Source of the DNA: Septoria linicola
Taxonomy: Eukaryota > Ascomycota > Dothideomycetes > Mycosphaerellales > Mycosphaerellaceae
DNA: 64,000 bases
Direction: 5' to 3'
Assembly: GCA_024114885.1 (NCBI GenBank)
Contig: CP099418.1
Location: forward strand, 3,224,001-3,288,000
Shown here: piece after piece, positions 47,083 through 59,365 of the stretch
Position numbering within the stretch: the first letter of the stretch is position 1
Layout: the number at the start of each line of letters is the position of its first letter
The notes under the pieces: generated by a model
Seen by the model: only the letters and a program-made list of their open reading frames with translations
What the model was told of the DNA's origin: nothing
Database searches by the model: none
Translations under genes and position numbers: made by a program

Positions 47083-48316
47083 ATGTCCGACGGCCAGGAG
47101 GATTTCTTTGGTCGCAAGATACGTGACAGCTGTAATTCATGCAGGTGAGTTCGACCTTGCCTTCTGTATAGTCGAAGCTAATGAGTGCAGCACACAGAAG
47201 ATTCGTTGTAGCAAGGACCGTCCCAAGTGTGCCCGGTGCTCCGACAAGGGCATTGCCTGCCATTACAGGTCAGTCGATGGGTCCCAGCCATCTTGAGACG
47301 CTCCGCGTTTGATTCGATCCTGATACTTGCGACACAGCTTCTCGATGCGGACTGGAAGGCACCCGCGTCCTGCTGCGAATCATGAAGCGTATGACCAGCA
47401 CTTTAACGATGCAGAGCCGCTCGTCCAGCAGCAGTCGATGTCGCCCGGAAGCGTGCCCTGGGCTCCTCAGTACGACATCAAGATTCCACTCGAACATGCA
47501 GTTCCATGGAACGAATCTCTGGACAGCCTCGGAACAAAGCTAGATACCACCGATCCAGCAGCGGCGGGCTTTTCAACAGTCCTTGATCCATGCACATGGC
47601 CGGTCACAGACCAGGACCTGCTGATTGGTAGCAGTCAGCTATCCGTGAGCTTGTTGAATGGTTCTGTGCAAGTTCAAAGCGCAGTGCAGCCTTTGCATGA
47701 TCAAGTAGCACCGCAACTCCAGGACGCCACCACAAATGTATGCGGTTCACAGCATGATTGCTACACGACGCTGCTACGCCTATCGCTCGAGCACTTGCAC
47801 ATCGCCAGCCAGACCTGCGTGCTCGGCGACAATAGACAGAAACAGCAGAGCCCTCAGCGTGCCCAAGACATAGATTTCGTTTTGTTCCAAAATCGAGAGG
47901 CGATCCGCGCTCTCGCCAGAAGCCTTGACTGCTCTTGCATGACACACATGCCGGTAAAATTTGCGGCATACATGGTGGCGTATAAGATCATATCTTACTA
48001 TGGCGCTATTGTCGGCGGTGAAGGGTTCCTGGAAGGAGTAGGCGGGGAGATCATCGACAGCCCAGTGTATATCGGCTCGTATACATTAGATGCAGCAGCA
48101 CGTCGATCGGTCAGAGCTCGAGCAGTGTTGAATGAGCTTGAGCACAACATAGCACCTTTGCTCGATAGACTGCCGTGGTTTGACTCGTGCTTTAGGGGAG
48201 AAGGGCTCTCGGCGGCAGAAAACTCGACGGCGTCCAATCCAGTGGTGGCTCGAGGCTGTGTGCTGCGCAACCAGCTGCGAAGAGTTACCGCTGCTGCGAG
48301 CGGGATAGCATGCTGA
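47083..48316 (+). CDS. Zn2Cys6 transcription factor with AflR-type domain (TF3)
   Basis: Three exons (47083-47144, 47191-47268, 47338-48316) in consistent phase give 372 residues. The spliced zinc cluster is DSCNSCSTQKIRCSKDRPKC then ARC and GIACHY. The first intron falls just after the second cysteine, the second just after the zinc cluster. The C-terminal AflR-like part has AQDIDFVLFQNREAIRALAR, LDCSCMTH, KIISYYGAIVG and ends RGCVLRNQLRRV. It is paralogous to TF2, which lies head to head 3.2 kb away. A role as cluster activator is inferred from the family and from neighbours. Confidence 0.88.
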
Positions 48317-48997
48317 GCTGATTCGCTTGCAGTCCATGAAAGCGTATGGCATTCGAGGCCCGGAAGACCGTGAATTGTAAGAAGTAACGTTGTTTCACGC
48401 TGCAGGCGCACAGGTGGGGACAGATGCTTGGACTGATCGCGATCGCCGATCTATCGACCTCAGGTCATCAATAGCATTATTTTTCAGCCAGAGTCCCAGT
48501 CTTGCAAAGTCGGTGCCTGCTATTTGTGAAGCCTGTCGAGCATTCCGTGGATGAATCTTGTGTAAGTTCATCCCCGAGCTCATCGATAAATAAAGACAAG
48601 ATGCTCTAGACATGAGCTCCCACTGCGGCAAATGCTCAGCTTGGTGAACACATCGTTGTGCTCGTCGCTCTGATTGCTGTTTGACCAGAGATTTTGGCAA
48701 TGACGCGAGGTCAATCAGTCGCTAGCCCTTGCTTCGGCGTTGCCTAGGTCCATGATGTCGACTGCCTCGCGCATCACACATCGAGACCGACAAGACAGAT
48801 AGTCTTCGTGATAGGAGCAGGGGAGTATCAACGTCGTGATTGTAACAGGAAACGCACGAGAAGAGGATGGACAGGAGGCAATGCCGAAGCCCGAAAGAAT
48901 CCCGTCATGCGCTTGGCGTCGGGAAGGCTTTTGCAGAGCAACTCAAGTATCTTGCGTTTGGCTATCAAGTCATGAGTATATACACATCTCCGCATCG
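48317..48997. other. Convergent intergenic region between TF3 and TF4
   Basis: About 0.7 kb separating the 3' ends of the two regulators. No gene seen. Confidence 0.4.
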
Positions 48998-50224
48998 TCA
49001 AACAGATCCCCTCTTAATGTTTTCTACACGCGCGACGATGTCGTCAAGTGTCTGCTGCAATGCGCGCTTCTGTGAGTCAACCACCGCTGAGTAAGATGTA
49101 GAACTACCTGATGCTCGTGACATGGAAGAGCTTAAAGATGTCGTCGAGGATGCCCGAGATACTGGTGCCGACAATTTGGCCATGACAGGATGCAGATGCT
49201 CTTCCAGCTGAGACATGACCACATATGCTCGGGCCAGAGCTTGTGCTTCTGGATCCAACGCGTAGCCTCCAAGAAAGGCTGGCGGGCTGGTGACGCGATC
49301 TGGCGGACTGCCAGGCTCGACTCCATTGTCCACATTGAGAGCTGCAGAGTACCATGACAATGCTTTCTGCATTGCCAGATAGGACGCTGTGAGGACAGAT
49401 TCCTGGTCGCTACAGCAGTCTAGAACGATGCCGAGTCGAGCAAGGGCGTCGCGATTGCTGTCGAGGACGTGATCAAACTCGCGAGCATCTGCGAGACCTG
49501 ATGCCGACGAACTACACGCAGGACTGGACACGTGTAGCTCAGATAGTATCGCCAAGACTGTGCTAACGCAGCCATGGCTATGGTGCCCATCCGCTGGCAT
49601 TGAGGAGGTGTGCACCAGCACGCCGTTGTCTGTCTCGAGGTTGGACAAGCACGATGTCGATACGCCAAACAATGTTTCCATATCCTGGCTCGACATTGGC
49701 GGAATCAAATTTTCACTCGCTGTTTTCTCAAGACTGTCGCTGACACCGCGTGCGGCTTCATCGAAAGGATTAAAGTATTGCAATGTAGGATCAAGTCCTG
49801 GATCAGAAGATGGTCCAAAGATCCATGGGCTATCGTTATAGCTTTCGAGGCCGACAGGCACCGAGATGTCATAGAATAAGGTGGTCGATTGTAGCTCACC
49901 GGCGATGGCCGCGTCAGGCCCTTTGACTTTCGGAGAGTACTCTGGCTCTGGCGTTCCTCGAACAGACTGCCGTCGTGTCCCAGTACGTCTGGAAATTGTA
50001 TATCGACAGTCCAGGCCCTTATTTACGCAACGACCACATGCAGGACTTTCCTTGGTGCCTTTTGTGCAACGGATCTTCTGGTCAGAACACTTGGGGAGGT
50101 GTCAGCATAGTGGATCGACATTCTCGGTGGCTTTTCCACTCACCATTTGACAAGACGTCCTCAACTTTGGACGTTTGTACATCTCCTTACCGCCGAGCGC
50201 GTCGCACATGCTGTGTTTGGCCAT
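48998..50224 (-). CDS. Zn2Cys6 transcription factor with AflR-type domain (TF4)
   Basis: Two exons (50224-50144 and 50089-48998; donor GTGAGT) give 390 residues. The zinc cluster reads SCQMCSDQKIRC after splicing, then a longer nine-residue loop (TKGTKESPA) to the fourth Cys and GRCVNKGLDC. As in TF1, the intron sits immediately before the second cysteine. The AflR-like domain contains CVSTVLAILSELHVSSPAC, LDCCSDQESVL and ALSWYSAALNV, ending IVARVENIKRG. It is the closest relative of TF1 at the other end of the window. Probable pathway-specific regulator; its start is 1.67 kb from the divergent FAD monooxygenase gene. Confidence 0.88.
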
Positions 50225-51896
50225 GCTGGTCCTTGCCCTCAGTAGTTGTGGAGACGTGTAAAGCGATCGAGATCAAACAGCTTAGGTATGCTTGTGGATC
50301 GAGCTTGTCAGCGAGGTCTGCACGACAGCATATATCTCTACTCCGACTCTCGCTGATCCACGCATTCGCATTCAGCAACTTGAGAGCTACACCAGTAACA
50401 ACCTCCCAACCTCGACAACCAACAACGCTAGAGCTGCAGCGCATGGCAGTGCAGCACTCCAGCATCAGCATCCTGAACCGGTTCGCGTCCCGCATTCGCA
50501 CTTGACGAGCACGTTGCAAAAACGTGATCAAGGAAGCGAACTTTATGATTTGCCGGTCCACAGTAGCTGAGCAAACGCTCCAATGTTGGCCACAGTGCAT
50601 TCGCGGCTAGTACAGCTGGCCCGTCGCCCACATCCACCTGGGTGGGCAGTCATGCTACACGAACGACACAATGTCTCAGTCCGCACTTTGCGGGACTGGG
50701 CACGACGCACATGATACAGATACAAGCCGTATGGCACATCTTGCGACATTTGCCCATGCGATTGTATACTGTGGCGTTCGCACTCGCATGTTCGCAGCCG
50801 CAGAAGAGGGGCCGCTCAGCCTCCCAGCTCAGGCTTGCCGATGTTACATGCTTATGTTGACACTAAATCCAGGAGGATCGTTATGGTTACCTGACCTGGC
50901 TGCGCAGCTCATTCGACCAATGACGATTCGCAGCGTGCAATCTGTTATCTGCTCCAACGAGCACTCAATTTATCACACAGATAGCTGATGCAGTTGAAAT
51001 CGTTACGGCTGATCCTTAAAGATTCTTCCTTCTTGACGCCAGTTCCACTGACCCTCGGCGTTCTTCCAAAAGTCCCCGAGCCTGATCAGCGTTCTCCGTA
51101 TCCTCAAGATGTTGCTCTCGATCTCGATGGGATGCATATGATAATTGAATGCCGAGTTCGATCGGCGGGAGGTTATCGTGAATCAAGGCGGGATGGATGC
51201 TTCGGCCCATGCTTGCTGCCAACAGAAGCCACGTTCTGATTTACATGCACTCTGTCCAGGAGAACTTTCGCCTACCGGGCAAGCTATGCATGCACTGTAA
51301 CGAGATGCAGAGGGTTTAGCGAAGTGCACCCTAGCGGAAGGACATCAGGAACATCGCATGCAGGCCACGCTCAGCAAGCGAGGCTACCACAATACGCACA
51401 GTGGGCCGCGCTCAAAATGAGTAGTGCACTACTATACACTTTGCTTGTAGCCCTTGGCGCCGAGCATGCGTGGGCGTCAGGCTTCCAATTCATTGGCGAG
51501 TTGTGGCAGTCCCGCGGTCCACCTAAGGATGCCACATCGGTTCAGTTTGGCGCATGGACTTCCCACCGTGGTGCTCCCTCATCGGCACCCCGTCCGGTCA
51601 TCACGTGATACGTCCGGACTATCTTCACCGCATCACCAGTGAGTGGCTTGGGGTGAGGATCAAATCCTGCAATTCGATTTGACGACCACACGGGACTCAT
51701 GCGCCTGGAATTGGCCGTATGGTCAATGGATCTGCAGACATGCAACGTCATCAACACTTACTTGTGTCGTTGAAAGATATTATGATGGGATCCTTATGGC
51801 GCGTCTCTTCAGACCTTGCATACATTTCCAAGAATTTAGTGACAGTATTGGTGCTCGGCTCTTAGCAAGCCCATTGGGAACAAGCGAAACAAAAAC
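50225..51896. promoter_or_regulatory. Divergent region between TF4 and the FAD monooxygenase gene
   Basis: About 1.7 kb, no gene recognised. It holds the palindrome GAACCGGTTC at 50475-50484 and one TTGCCGA at 50835-50841. Confidence 0.45.
50475..50484. promoter_or_regulatory. Palindrome GAACCGGTTC upstream of TF4
   Basis: A perfect 10-bp palindrome 251 bp upstream of TF4, identical to the one 280 bp upstream of the paralogue TF1 (3193-3202). Candidate binding site, or a conserved remnant of the duplicated promoter. Confidence 0.4.
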
Positions 51897-53210
51897 ATGG
51901 CTGCGCGTAACCGAAGGGTTCTGGTGAATGGTGCAGGCGTATGTGCAACGGTCCAACTCATGCCGAGCCTTGTGAGCCTGCTGACACCTTTGTAGCCAGC
52001 TGGGGCTGTGACAGCCTTCTGGCTCGCGAAAGCCGGCTTCGGAGTATTGGTGACTGAGCGTTCGACATCTAAACCTTATGGCCAAGGTATCGACATCACT
52101 GGCCGAGCCGTGGATGTGGTCCAAAGAATGGGCTTGGAACAACGCATCCGCGCGAACACAACAGGCGAAGAAGGTCTAGGACTGGCAGATGATGTGGGTG
52201 AGAATGTTGCACCACCCCTTGGCACGGCACCTGTCGAAGGCGGGACCGCATCCGTGTCACAAGAAATCGAGATCATGCGAAGCGAATTAACCAAGATCTT
52301 CGTGGACGCTGCAGAGACCATGTCCAACGTTACATTTCGCTACGGTGTTACCGTGGATGAGATACATCAGAACGAGAAGTCGATCACGGCTGTGCTTTCA
52401 GACTCGAGCAAACCACAAGAGTTCGATGCGATCATTGGCGCGGATGGTCTTGGTTCACGGGTGCGAAAGCTCACGTTCGACAGCGAGACAGACCGCGAGT
52501 GCACTTATCCAACGAACACGTACGTGGCATTCTTTTCGATACCTGGAGATCCCGCCAACGATCCGCCTGTCGGCAAATTTCAGCATGGCAACAAAGGTCG
52601 TGGTATTCTTATGCGACCTATCGATAAGAAAGGAACACGAAGGTCATGTTATCTCATGTCGTGGACTGAGAATGAACACTTGGCTCAGGTTGCTAGGAGC
52701 GGCTCTTCTGATGAGCAGAAAGCCATCTTAGACAAGCTCTTCCGAGAGTTTCAAGGACCTCTTGGTGCGAGATCAGTTGAAGGGATGTACAAGGCAGACG
52801 ACTTTTACTTCACTCGCATTGTGCAAGTCAAGCTGGACAAGTGGCATAGCGGACGGGCTGCTCTCGTTGGGGACGCTGGGTATAGCCCTTCTCCGCTTAC
52901 TGGTCAAGGCACAACACTCGCCATCATCGGTGCATACGTGCTCGCCGGTGAGATGTCTAAGAATCCTGACGATTTGGAGACTGCCTTCACATCCTATCGC
53001 GACATCCTTCAGCGATTCGTCAAAGAGTCTCAGGCGATTCCACTAGGAGGTCGAGCGCCCAAGTTAGCGTTGCCACAGACAGACTGGGGCGTGTGGATTC
53101 TTCGCTCGTTCTTCTGGCTGATTTCTGTCACAAGAATCTGGAAGCTGTTCAATTTTGGCAATGAGACGGTGAAATTTGAACTTCCTCGATACGAATTCGA
53201 TGGGAAGTGA
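51897..53210 (+). CDS. CTB7: FAD-dependent monooxygenase, CTB7-like
   Basis: Two exons (51897-51938 and 51996-53210; donor GTATGT) give 418 residues. The splice restores the dinucleotide-binding motif [21 protein letters not shown] at the N terminus. [12 protein letters not shown] is the DG motif and [21 protein letters not shown] the GD motif of group A flavoprotein hydroxylases. A hydrophobic stretch near the C terminus ([17 protein letters not shown]) may associate with membranes. In cercosporin biosynthesis CTB7 is an FAD-dependent oxidoreductase acting after naphthalene formation. The next gene, on the same strand 380 bp downstream, is the CTB5-like oxidase, as expected for a perylenequinone cluster. 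Confidence 0.85.
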
Positions 53211-53590
53211 TCTCCTGCAGAACTTTTTCGGTCAATTTTGCTCAATCTTCAACGTTATCAGTGCACGAAATTTGAGCCTTTGACAGATAACCAGCTACCT
53301 GCCTGCAAATCAGCTGCGTCGTTCCCCGAGACCTCTGTCCTGCCTTTTGCCGATGCTTACTCCCCGAAAAGACGCAACGACACCTCGTGCGATGATTTCG
53401 GGAACTGATGCCGCATATCGCCAAGATCCTTCATCCATCCCGATGATACCGTCAGTGCTCAAGAGGTCACTGCTGGGTTTACTCACATCTTCTCGACAGT
53501 GAGCCTTTCCGACAACCTGTTCTATTCTAGACGACTTCTCTTCCTCTAGCAAGTTATTGATACTCGTCATTTTGTTGTGGCACTACAGCT
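53211..53590. promoter_or_regulatory. Spacer upstream of the CTB5-like gene
   Basis: A 380-bp spacer with one TTGCCGATG at 53347-53355. No gene seen. Confidence 0.35.
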
Positions 53591-55238
53591 ATGCTCGGGT
53601 TCAATCTACAGCAGCTGCTTGCGAGCATGCCCAGTGTTTCTACCGTCATAGGTAGCAACACTGTGCATCACCAGTACGGATCGGGTGGGAGCGCATGGAC
53701 AGCAGTAGCATCGTCAAAGTCCTGCGTACGTGCCGTTGCACAACGCTGTTGACTCCCAAACTGTTCTGACTCTCTCACAGTGCGAAGCTCTGACCAAAAG
53801 TCTCGGCAAGAACGCTGTGGTATTTCCATACGATGCAGCATACTCCCAATCGATGGGCTCATATTTCAGCCTCAAGAACAGCGACTTGTCCCCGAATTGC
53901 ATAGCGCTTCCCCGTTCATCGCAGGATGTCTCACTCGCAGTCCAAACGCTCTCTCTAGGAGCTCACGCATGGGAGGGCCAATGCCAGTTTGGGGTCCGAG
54001 GCGGTGGTCACACACCATTCAAGGGCGCTGCAAGTATCGACGGCGGAATTGTCATAGATCTCCTGCACATGCCCACGGCGGGCATCTCTCCGGATCACGA
54101 GACCATCACTGTATCTCCAAGCACTACATGGGATTTGGTGTATGAGGCTCTTGATGTTCACAATCGCAGCACGTTGGGCACCAAAGTTGCTGGCGTAGGC
54201 GTGGGTGGGGCAGCTACTGCATGCGGTGTGTCCTATTTCTCGCCGAGATATGGCTATATTTGTGACATGGTAGAAAATTGGGAAGTTGTTCTCGCCACCG
54301 GCGACATTGTCAACGCCAATCAGCATGAAAATGCAGATCTCTGGAAAGCTCTCCGAGGCGGAAACAACAACTTCGGCATCGTCACTGCAATCACTTTGAA
54401 GACTTTCGAGCAGGGTTCATTCTGGGGAGGACAAACATTTCACTCCATTGACACCCGAAAGGAGCATTTCAAGAACCATGCGGCACTCGCTTCGGCTCAT
54501 CCGTACGACCCATACGCACATTATATCAACACTCTGGTGCTAGCGAATATGACAGGGGGCCACTGGTTCATTGGCAACAGCATTCAGTATACCAAAAGTG
54601 ACCCTCCGACTTCGGAGCCGGACGTATTCAAGCCTTTCCTGGAGACGAAGCGTACACCAATCTTCCCAGGAGCTCCTCTCGACACTCTCCGTGTGGACAA
54701 CGTCACATCTTTCTCCCGCGAGTACGCAGCGAACACTTTGTATCCTCAGCGATGGCAATTCGCTTGCATCAGCTTCGCACCAGACGCAGAGTTCATGGAA
54801 ACCTTCTTCCAAATGGCCGACAAGGCGATGCGACAATTTGTGAGCTTGCCTGGATTCAAGCTCATTTTGAACTACCAGCCTGCACCTGCCATTCAACTTG
54901 AGCGTCAAGGAGCAGTCGATTCACTTGGGCCTATCCAGACCGAAGGAAACGTTGTCTTCATCCACTGGGCAGTCAGCTATGACCAATCTGTGGCAGAAAT
55001 GGACGATGCCATCACCGAGACAGTGCAGAAGCTGTTCAAGGACGCCAATGCTAGGGCGAAGCAGCTCGGCGTGTACAGAAGCTTCATACAGCCCACGTAT
55101 GCGGACAGCTGGCAGAGCCCGCTGGAAGTGCGAAGCAAGAGCACGATTAAGGAGATGATTGCCACAAGCAAGAAGTACGATCCACTGCAGGTATTCCAGA
55201 AGCAAGTACCTGGCGGCTTCAAGCTTCCTTCGCTCTAG
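53591..55238 (+). CDS. CTB5: FAD-linked oxidoreductase of the BBE/PCMH type, CTB5-like
   Basis: Two exons (53591-53725 and 53781-55238; donor GTACGT, branch CTGAC) give 530 residues. The FAD-binding PCMH domain contains CIALPRSSQDVSLAVQ, the flavin-attachment motif RGGGHTPFKGAA, GVGVGGAATACGVSYFS and WKALRGGNNNFGIVTAIT. The C terminus has the BBE signature around YDPLQVFQ. Enzymes of this family covalently bind FAD and oxidise phenolic or alcohol substrates. CTB5 is required for cercosporin and acts with other flavoenzymes around the dimerisation stage. The first exon (45 residues) was included because it supplies an ATG and a good donor; similarity is strongest after it. Confidence 0.86.
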
Positions 55239-55716
55239 ACGTGAAGGGATACGCCTCAGATGTGACTGAGGTGAGAAGTATCATCCTAGATGTGCATGAT
55301 AATTTGATGGCATCAGTATTGGATGACCGGACAGAGAGGAGAATTTGGAGTGCAGTGTGTCTTGTGGCGTAGAGTCGGAATTGCGAGAAGAACTGTGAAT
55401 TTCGTACCAAAGCCTGATGTATCAAGATCCCTGTGAGTCTGCAATGGTCGAGACAGCACCACCTCATCGTCACCACCAGAACAGCACAAAGCTCAAACAC
55501 AGATGTCCAATAGCCGCCACTGACGTCCAGCAACCGTTCAGCAAGTGAAGGTACACATACATCGGGGCTATCGGTGAATCTGACAACATTTAGCGTGTGA
55601 TCGCAACGTGGAATTCCCGAGCCTGACCTTCTACGGGAGCACGACGAAAGTCGATTGTTGTAGAAAAGTCTTACAGCATGGGATGATTGCGGAGCGCTAA
55701 ACTACAATTCACTGGA
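55239..55716. other. Convergent intergenic region
   Basis: About 0.5 kb between the CTB5-like and CTB3-like stop codons. No gene recognised. Confidence 0.4.
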
Positions 55717-58455
55717 TTACACCTTGAACTCGGGACAGTCCACCAAGTTCTTCTGGCCGAACATCTTCTTGCTTCCAATCTCGCTTCTCAGGATGCTCCT
55801 CAGAGCTCGTTGTCTCATGTCAGCCTCGAAACCGGCAATCGCGTTCACCGATGGCTTGCTGTTGTGCTCCTGCAGGACCTTGGCCAGCGAGTGAGCATCG
55901 ACCAGCGCCGTGTTTGCCCCTACACCACCGCAAGGGCTCATGGGATGAATGGCATCCCCGAGCACGGTGACATTAGTATGTGTCTGCCACGGTGCTATCT
56001 CGGGGACAGTCGAGGCCACACGGATCAGAGATGCTTGCTTGACATCCTGAAGCTCGAAAAGAGCGCGAAGTGACGGATGCCATTCCTCTGTCACTGCAAG
56101 ACTCAGCTTCGCGGCCTGGTCTGCAGCCTGCTCGGGCGACACGAATGACTTGGTGCTGGTCATCTCTGGTGAGCCGAAACGCTCTTTGCGGCCGATGAGT
56201 GCCCAGTAGATGTAATCAGCAGGGAGTTGAGGGTGTCGGGCGCGTGCGGCTTCGCTGAACCGAATGGGTTCGAGGAGTAGTGTGATTGGGCTTTCGCCAA
56301 TGAGGCATGATTGCAGCATCGGCGCCGAGTCAGATGCCACGGTCATCCAGCGCAGACCTTTCTCGGGGAATCGAGCAAGGATCTCCGGTGACATGACTGT
56401 TTTGCCGTAGATGCAGACCGCACCTGTGTCCACGAGTCGATTGTCTGGTACGCAAGTCTTTCGGACAACCGAGTGTAATCCGTCGGCGCCAGTGAGGAAG
56501 GCGCCTTGTGCGTTGGTGCCATCCTTGAATTCCGCAGTGACAACGCTCTGCTCTGAGTCAATCTTGTAGTACGCCAGTTCCTTTCCGAATGATATCTTGT
56601 CCTCAATGCCGGTCATGAGCTGAGTTCTGAACGCTTTGCGGTCCACAGTAAAGGTAGCGTAGAGTCCCTGTTTACCAGAGAGTCCGCCCCCTGCCCGGCT
56701 GTGGACGATGTTGCCATTGAACGGGTTGAAATCAGTCTCACCAACAGCTGTTATGGCACATGACGATTCAAAGGCTTGGTAGACGTACTCGGGCAGACAC
56801 TCCCGCAGAGACTTGGCGGCATCAGGCTCTAGTTTGAGCCGGTATCCTTGCGGTCGCGAGTCCATGGACGGATCTCTCTCGAAGATACGGAAGTCGATGC
56901 CGGCCTTTTTCAGCCCTTGGCCCAAACATAGTCCAGCTATGCCAGCACCCATGATGAGGACGGGCTTGGACTCAGTAGTATTACTCCCGGCGGGCACACC
57001 GGCCAGCAGCTCTGGCTGCAAGGTGTTCGTCCTGGTAAGAGCGACTGGGCCAGAAGCGCAGACAGTGAGAAGTCCCATTACGCTGTTAAGTGGTTGATTG
57101 ACATGGGAGACTTTCAGTCCAGAAGACTTCATTAGCAGGTTCCAATCCTCAAGCTCGCGCTCTTTGGCATTGAAGACCTGCATCATGGTCAGATCACGGA
57201 TGCGCAGTTGCTGCTCCTGCAACACGCTGATCGTGCCTGGCTGTGGCAGAATGGTATCCATAATGACTATTTTAGCACTGGGCTTCATGGCGGCACGAAT
57301 GTGAGAGAGAATCTTCTGAGCCTCATTGTCAGGCCACTGCGAATTTGTTAGTGCATAAGCCATGTAATGGTCACATTGTCTCAGTATGGGTTATGCCCAT
57401 CAGACTTACGTCGTGACAGATCATACGGAGAAAGTAAACATCGGCATCATGAACAGGCTGTGGGCCAAAGAAGTCGTGTTCCATGAACTTGATCCGAGAC
57501 TCGATGGATGAGTCCAAGCTCTGCTGTTCGGCGAGCTCCTTCCGAGCACCTGCAATGGTCTCTGGCAAGTCTTGCACGACAAAGCTCAGGTGCGTATGTT
57601 GCTTTGCAATGGCCAAGCTACCGTGGCCAAGAGAGCCACCAACGTCGACCACTTTTGCGCCTTCGGGAAGTGAAGCCCAGTCAAAGCCAGTAACTGCGTG
57701 CTGCAAGCCCCATGTTTCGTTCGATGTAACGTTGCGCATATATCCGGCGAAAGCATCCTTCATGTCAGGCGTCTGCCGCAAATGGTCGAAGAATGGCACC
57801 TTCACATCCATGCCAAGGTTGAAGGCCGTCTGATCTTTGGCCACGGTTTCGCCCCATTGGCGCGTTGCATTGTTAAGCTGAAGGGCCGTGGGGACACTGT
57901 AGTTCACCATCCATCGAGCCCAACTGAGATAGCTCTCATCACGAGCAAACAATGCCGATATACGACTATGACGGAGCTGATTGACCTCGGGTTCCTCTAA
58001 GAAGCCATTGCAAATAGCCATTCTTGCGATTCCTCTTAACTGCATAGGCGGTACATTTGCTTTGCTGGCCAGATCCACATAGCTGATAGTGCCCTTCTCG
58101 GGTACGTGAGTTAAAACGTCGAGGTCGACAAGCCAGCGGATACAAGTCAAGTTTTGGTACTGTATCACATTAGCAAGGGAGCCGGAAGGTAAGTAGTGAC
58201 GAGTTGACCGACCCCATTCTGCAAGTGCTCAAGATACTCCTGTGGACGAGTGGAGAGCTGCAGAAGCTTGGCGGAGGCTTCAGTCAATCTTCTGCGAGAA
58301 GCTTGGATATCCACATCACAGCCTTCGAGCGGATCTTGTGGTAGTTTAGACTGCGAGGCACCTGGGCCCGGCTGAGCCTTGAGATATGCCAGGACCGCAT
58401 TGGCATTTGATGCAATAGCTTCTAGAGACGTCTCGAGATCCCGTTGAAAGTCCAT
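55717..58455 (-). CDS. CTB3: O-methyltransferase / FAD-monooxygenase fusion, CTB3-like
   Basis: Three exons (58455-58213, 58159-57410, 57336-55717) give 870 residues. The N-terminal half is a plant-type O-methyltransferase: YQNLTCIRWLVDLDV, the SAM motif VVDVGGSLGHGSLAIA, and ICHD joined by splicing to WPDNEAQKIL. The C-terminal half is a flavin monooxygenase with VLIMGAGIAGLCLGQGLKKAG, GADGLHSVVRK and VLGDAIHPMSPCGGVGANTAL. This fusion is a hallmark of perylenequinone clusters. CTB3 methylates nor-toralactone and then opens and decarboxylates it to a naphthalene. The first intron donor (GTCGGT) was chosen for alignment spacing and is the least certain junction. It faces the PKS gene across 0.9 kb. 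Confidence 0.93.
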
Positions 58456-59365
58456 GGTTAGATGTGAACGATTTTAACTGGAAGGGATTCTGTAAGAGAA
58501 AGGAGGTTTGTGTAAAGTGAGCGCTCAAAGAAGTGTATGAGGCAGAGAATCCGCACTGTATGTGCAAACTAAGATTGTGTCGTTTGCCGCTCGCTGCTCC
58601 GTTCGTGTAGCGTAACACATCTCGTTATCGTAGTTGCCGACTGGTCAGCACTAAAGTCCCCGTGCTCGTTAAGACACACTCGCCAGACGTTGATGTGCGT
58701 TTACTCAGTCCAGACATGAAGCTTTGGCCAATCGATGATGGCCGCGAGTGTGGACTATTGCGTGTGCCCTCGTGGCCGAACGATGCCTTTGAGGAACATG
58801 TCCCCGCACGGGACGTTCTACCACTGTTTGGATCGACCTGGTCATTGAGACGTGCGTTTGTCTTCTGCCTCGCCTTCCAGAATGTAGAGACTGCGGCGCA
58901 TACCATGAAGAGTAGAATGTGACTAGTTACGAGTATGCCTCTCAGGTTGTGGCCGCGCGGCTTGCTGGCACCTGTGTCGATCAGGAAGTGGCTGAACATC
59001 AGCACATAACTCGCCGACACCAACATCCCAGCCCAAGCGTACACAGCTCCACGTGCAGAAATGTCGCCGGCGTCATCGACGATGGACTGTCCCACTCGCG
59101 TACGACTCATCCTGATGACAGAAATGTATGCCGACGTGCTCGGACGGCCACTTTCGATGGCAGGCGCGCATGTGGCAGCCACGTTCGACATCACGGCCGG
59201 TGATCGACTGATCGAGGATATAGCTAGTAGCAGACCGCCGCGTCGTATGTCGTTTCTGCAACCGTGTGTCTGCCGTACGTTTGGCCTCGTCTCATCACCC
59301 CAATTCCCATTACTCACTGCTTCAACGCAGTGTCAGTCTTTACGACAGACCCCGTCCCCATCATC
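58456..59365. promoter_or_regulatory. Divergent region between the CTB3-like and PKS genes
   Basis: A 910-bp spacer between two head-to-head start codons. It contains TTGCCGA at 58634-58640 and the weakly supported minus-strand frame at 58625-59191. Confidence 0.45.
58625..59191 (-). CDS. Possible small two-helix membrane protein in the CTB3-PKS spacer
   Basis: An open frame of 188 codons starting at an ATG at 59191; the frame stays open to 59317. Two hydrophobic segments are visible (VYAWAGMLVSASYVLMFSHF and ILVTSHILLFMVCAAVSTFW), followed by a Ser/Arg-rich tail. I recognise no family. The frame is longer than expected by chance in 0.9 kb and its two helices look like the end of a transporter, so a remnant of a larger membrane protein is conceivable. 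It may equally be an accident within the divergent promoter of the CTB3-like and PKS genes. Confidence 0.3.
   Translation of the reverse strand: MSNVAATCAPAIESGRPSTSAYISVIRMSRTRVGQSIVDDAGDISARGAVYAWAGMLVSASYVLMFSHFLIDTGASKPRGHNLRGILVTSHILLFMVCAAVSTFWKARQKTNARLNDQVDPNSGRTSRAGTCSSKASFGHEGTRNSPHSRPSSIGQSFMSGLSKRTSTSGECVLTSTGTLVLTSRQLR

Noticed and set aside
45181..47117. Frames of about 160 codons on the minus strand in the TF2-TF3 spacer
   Set aside because: Cysteine- and serine-rich random-looking composition, overlapping frames on the other strand and no family pattern.
58456..59365. Classical AflR sites (TCG-N5-CGA) in the PKS promoter
   Set aside because: I found only near matches with a spacer of four; no exact site by eye.
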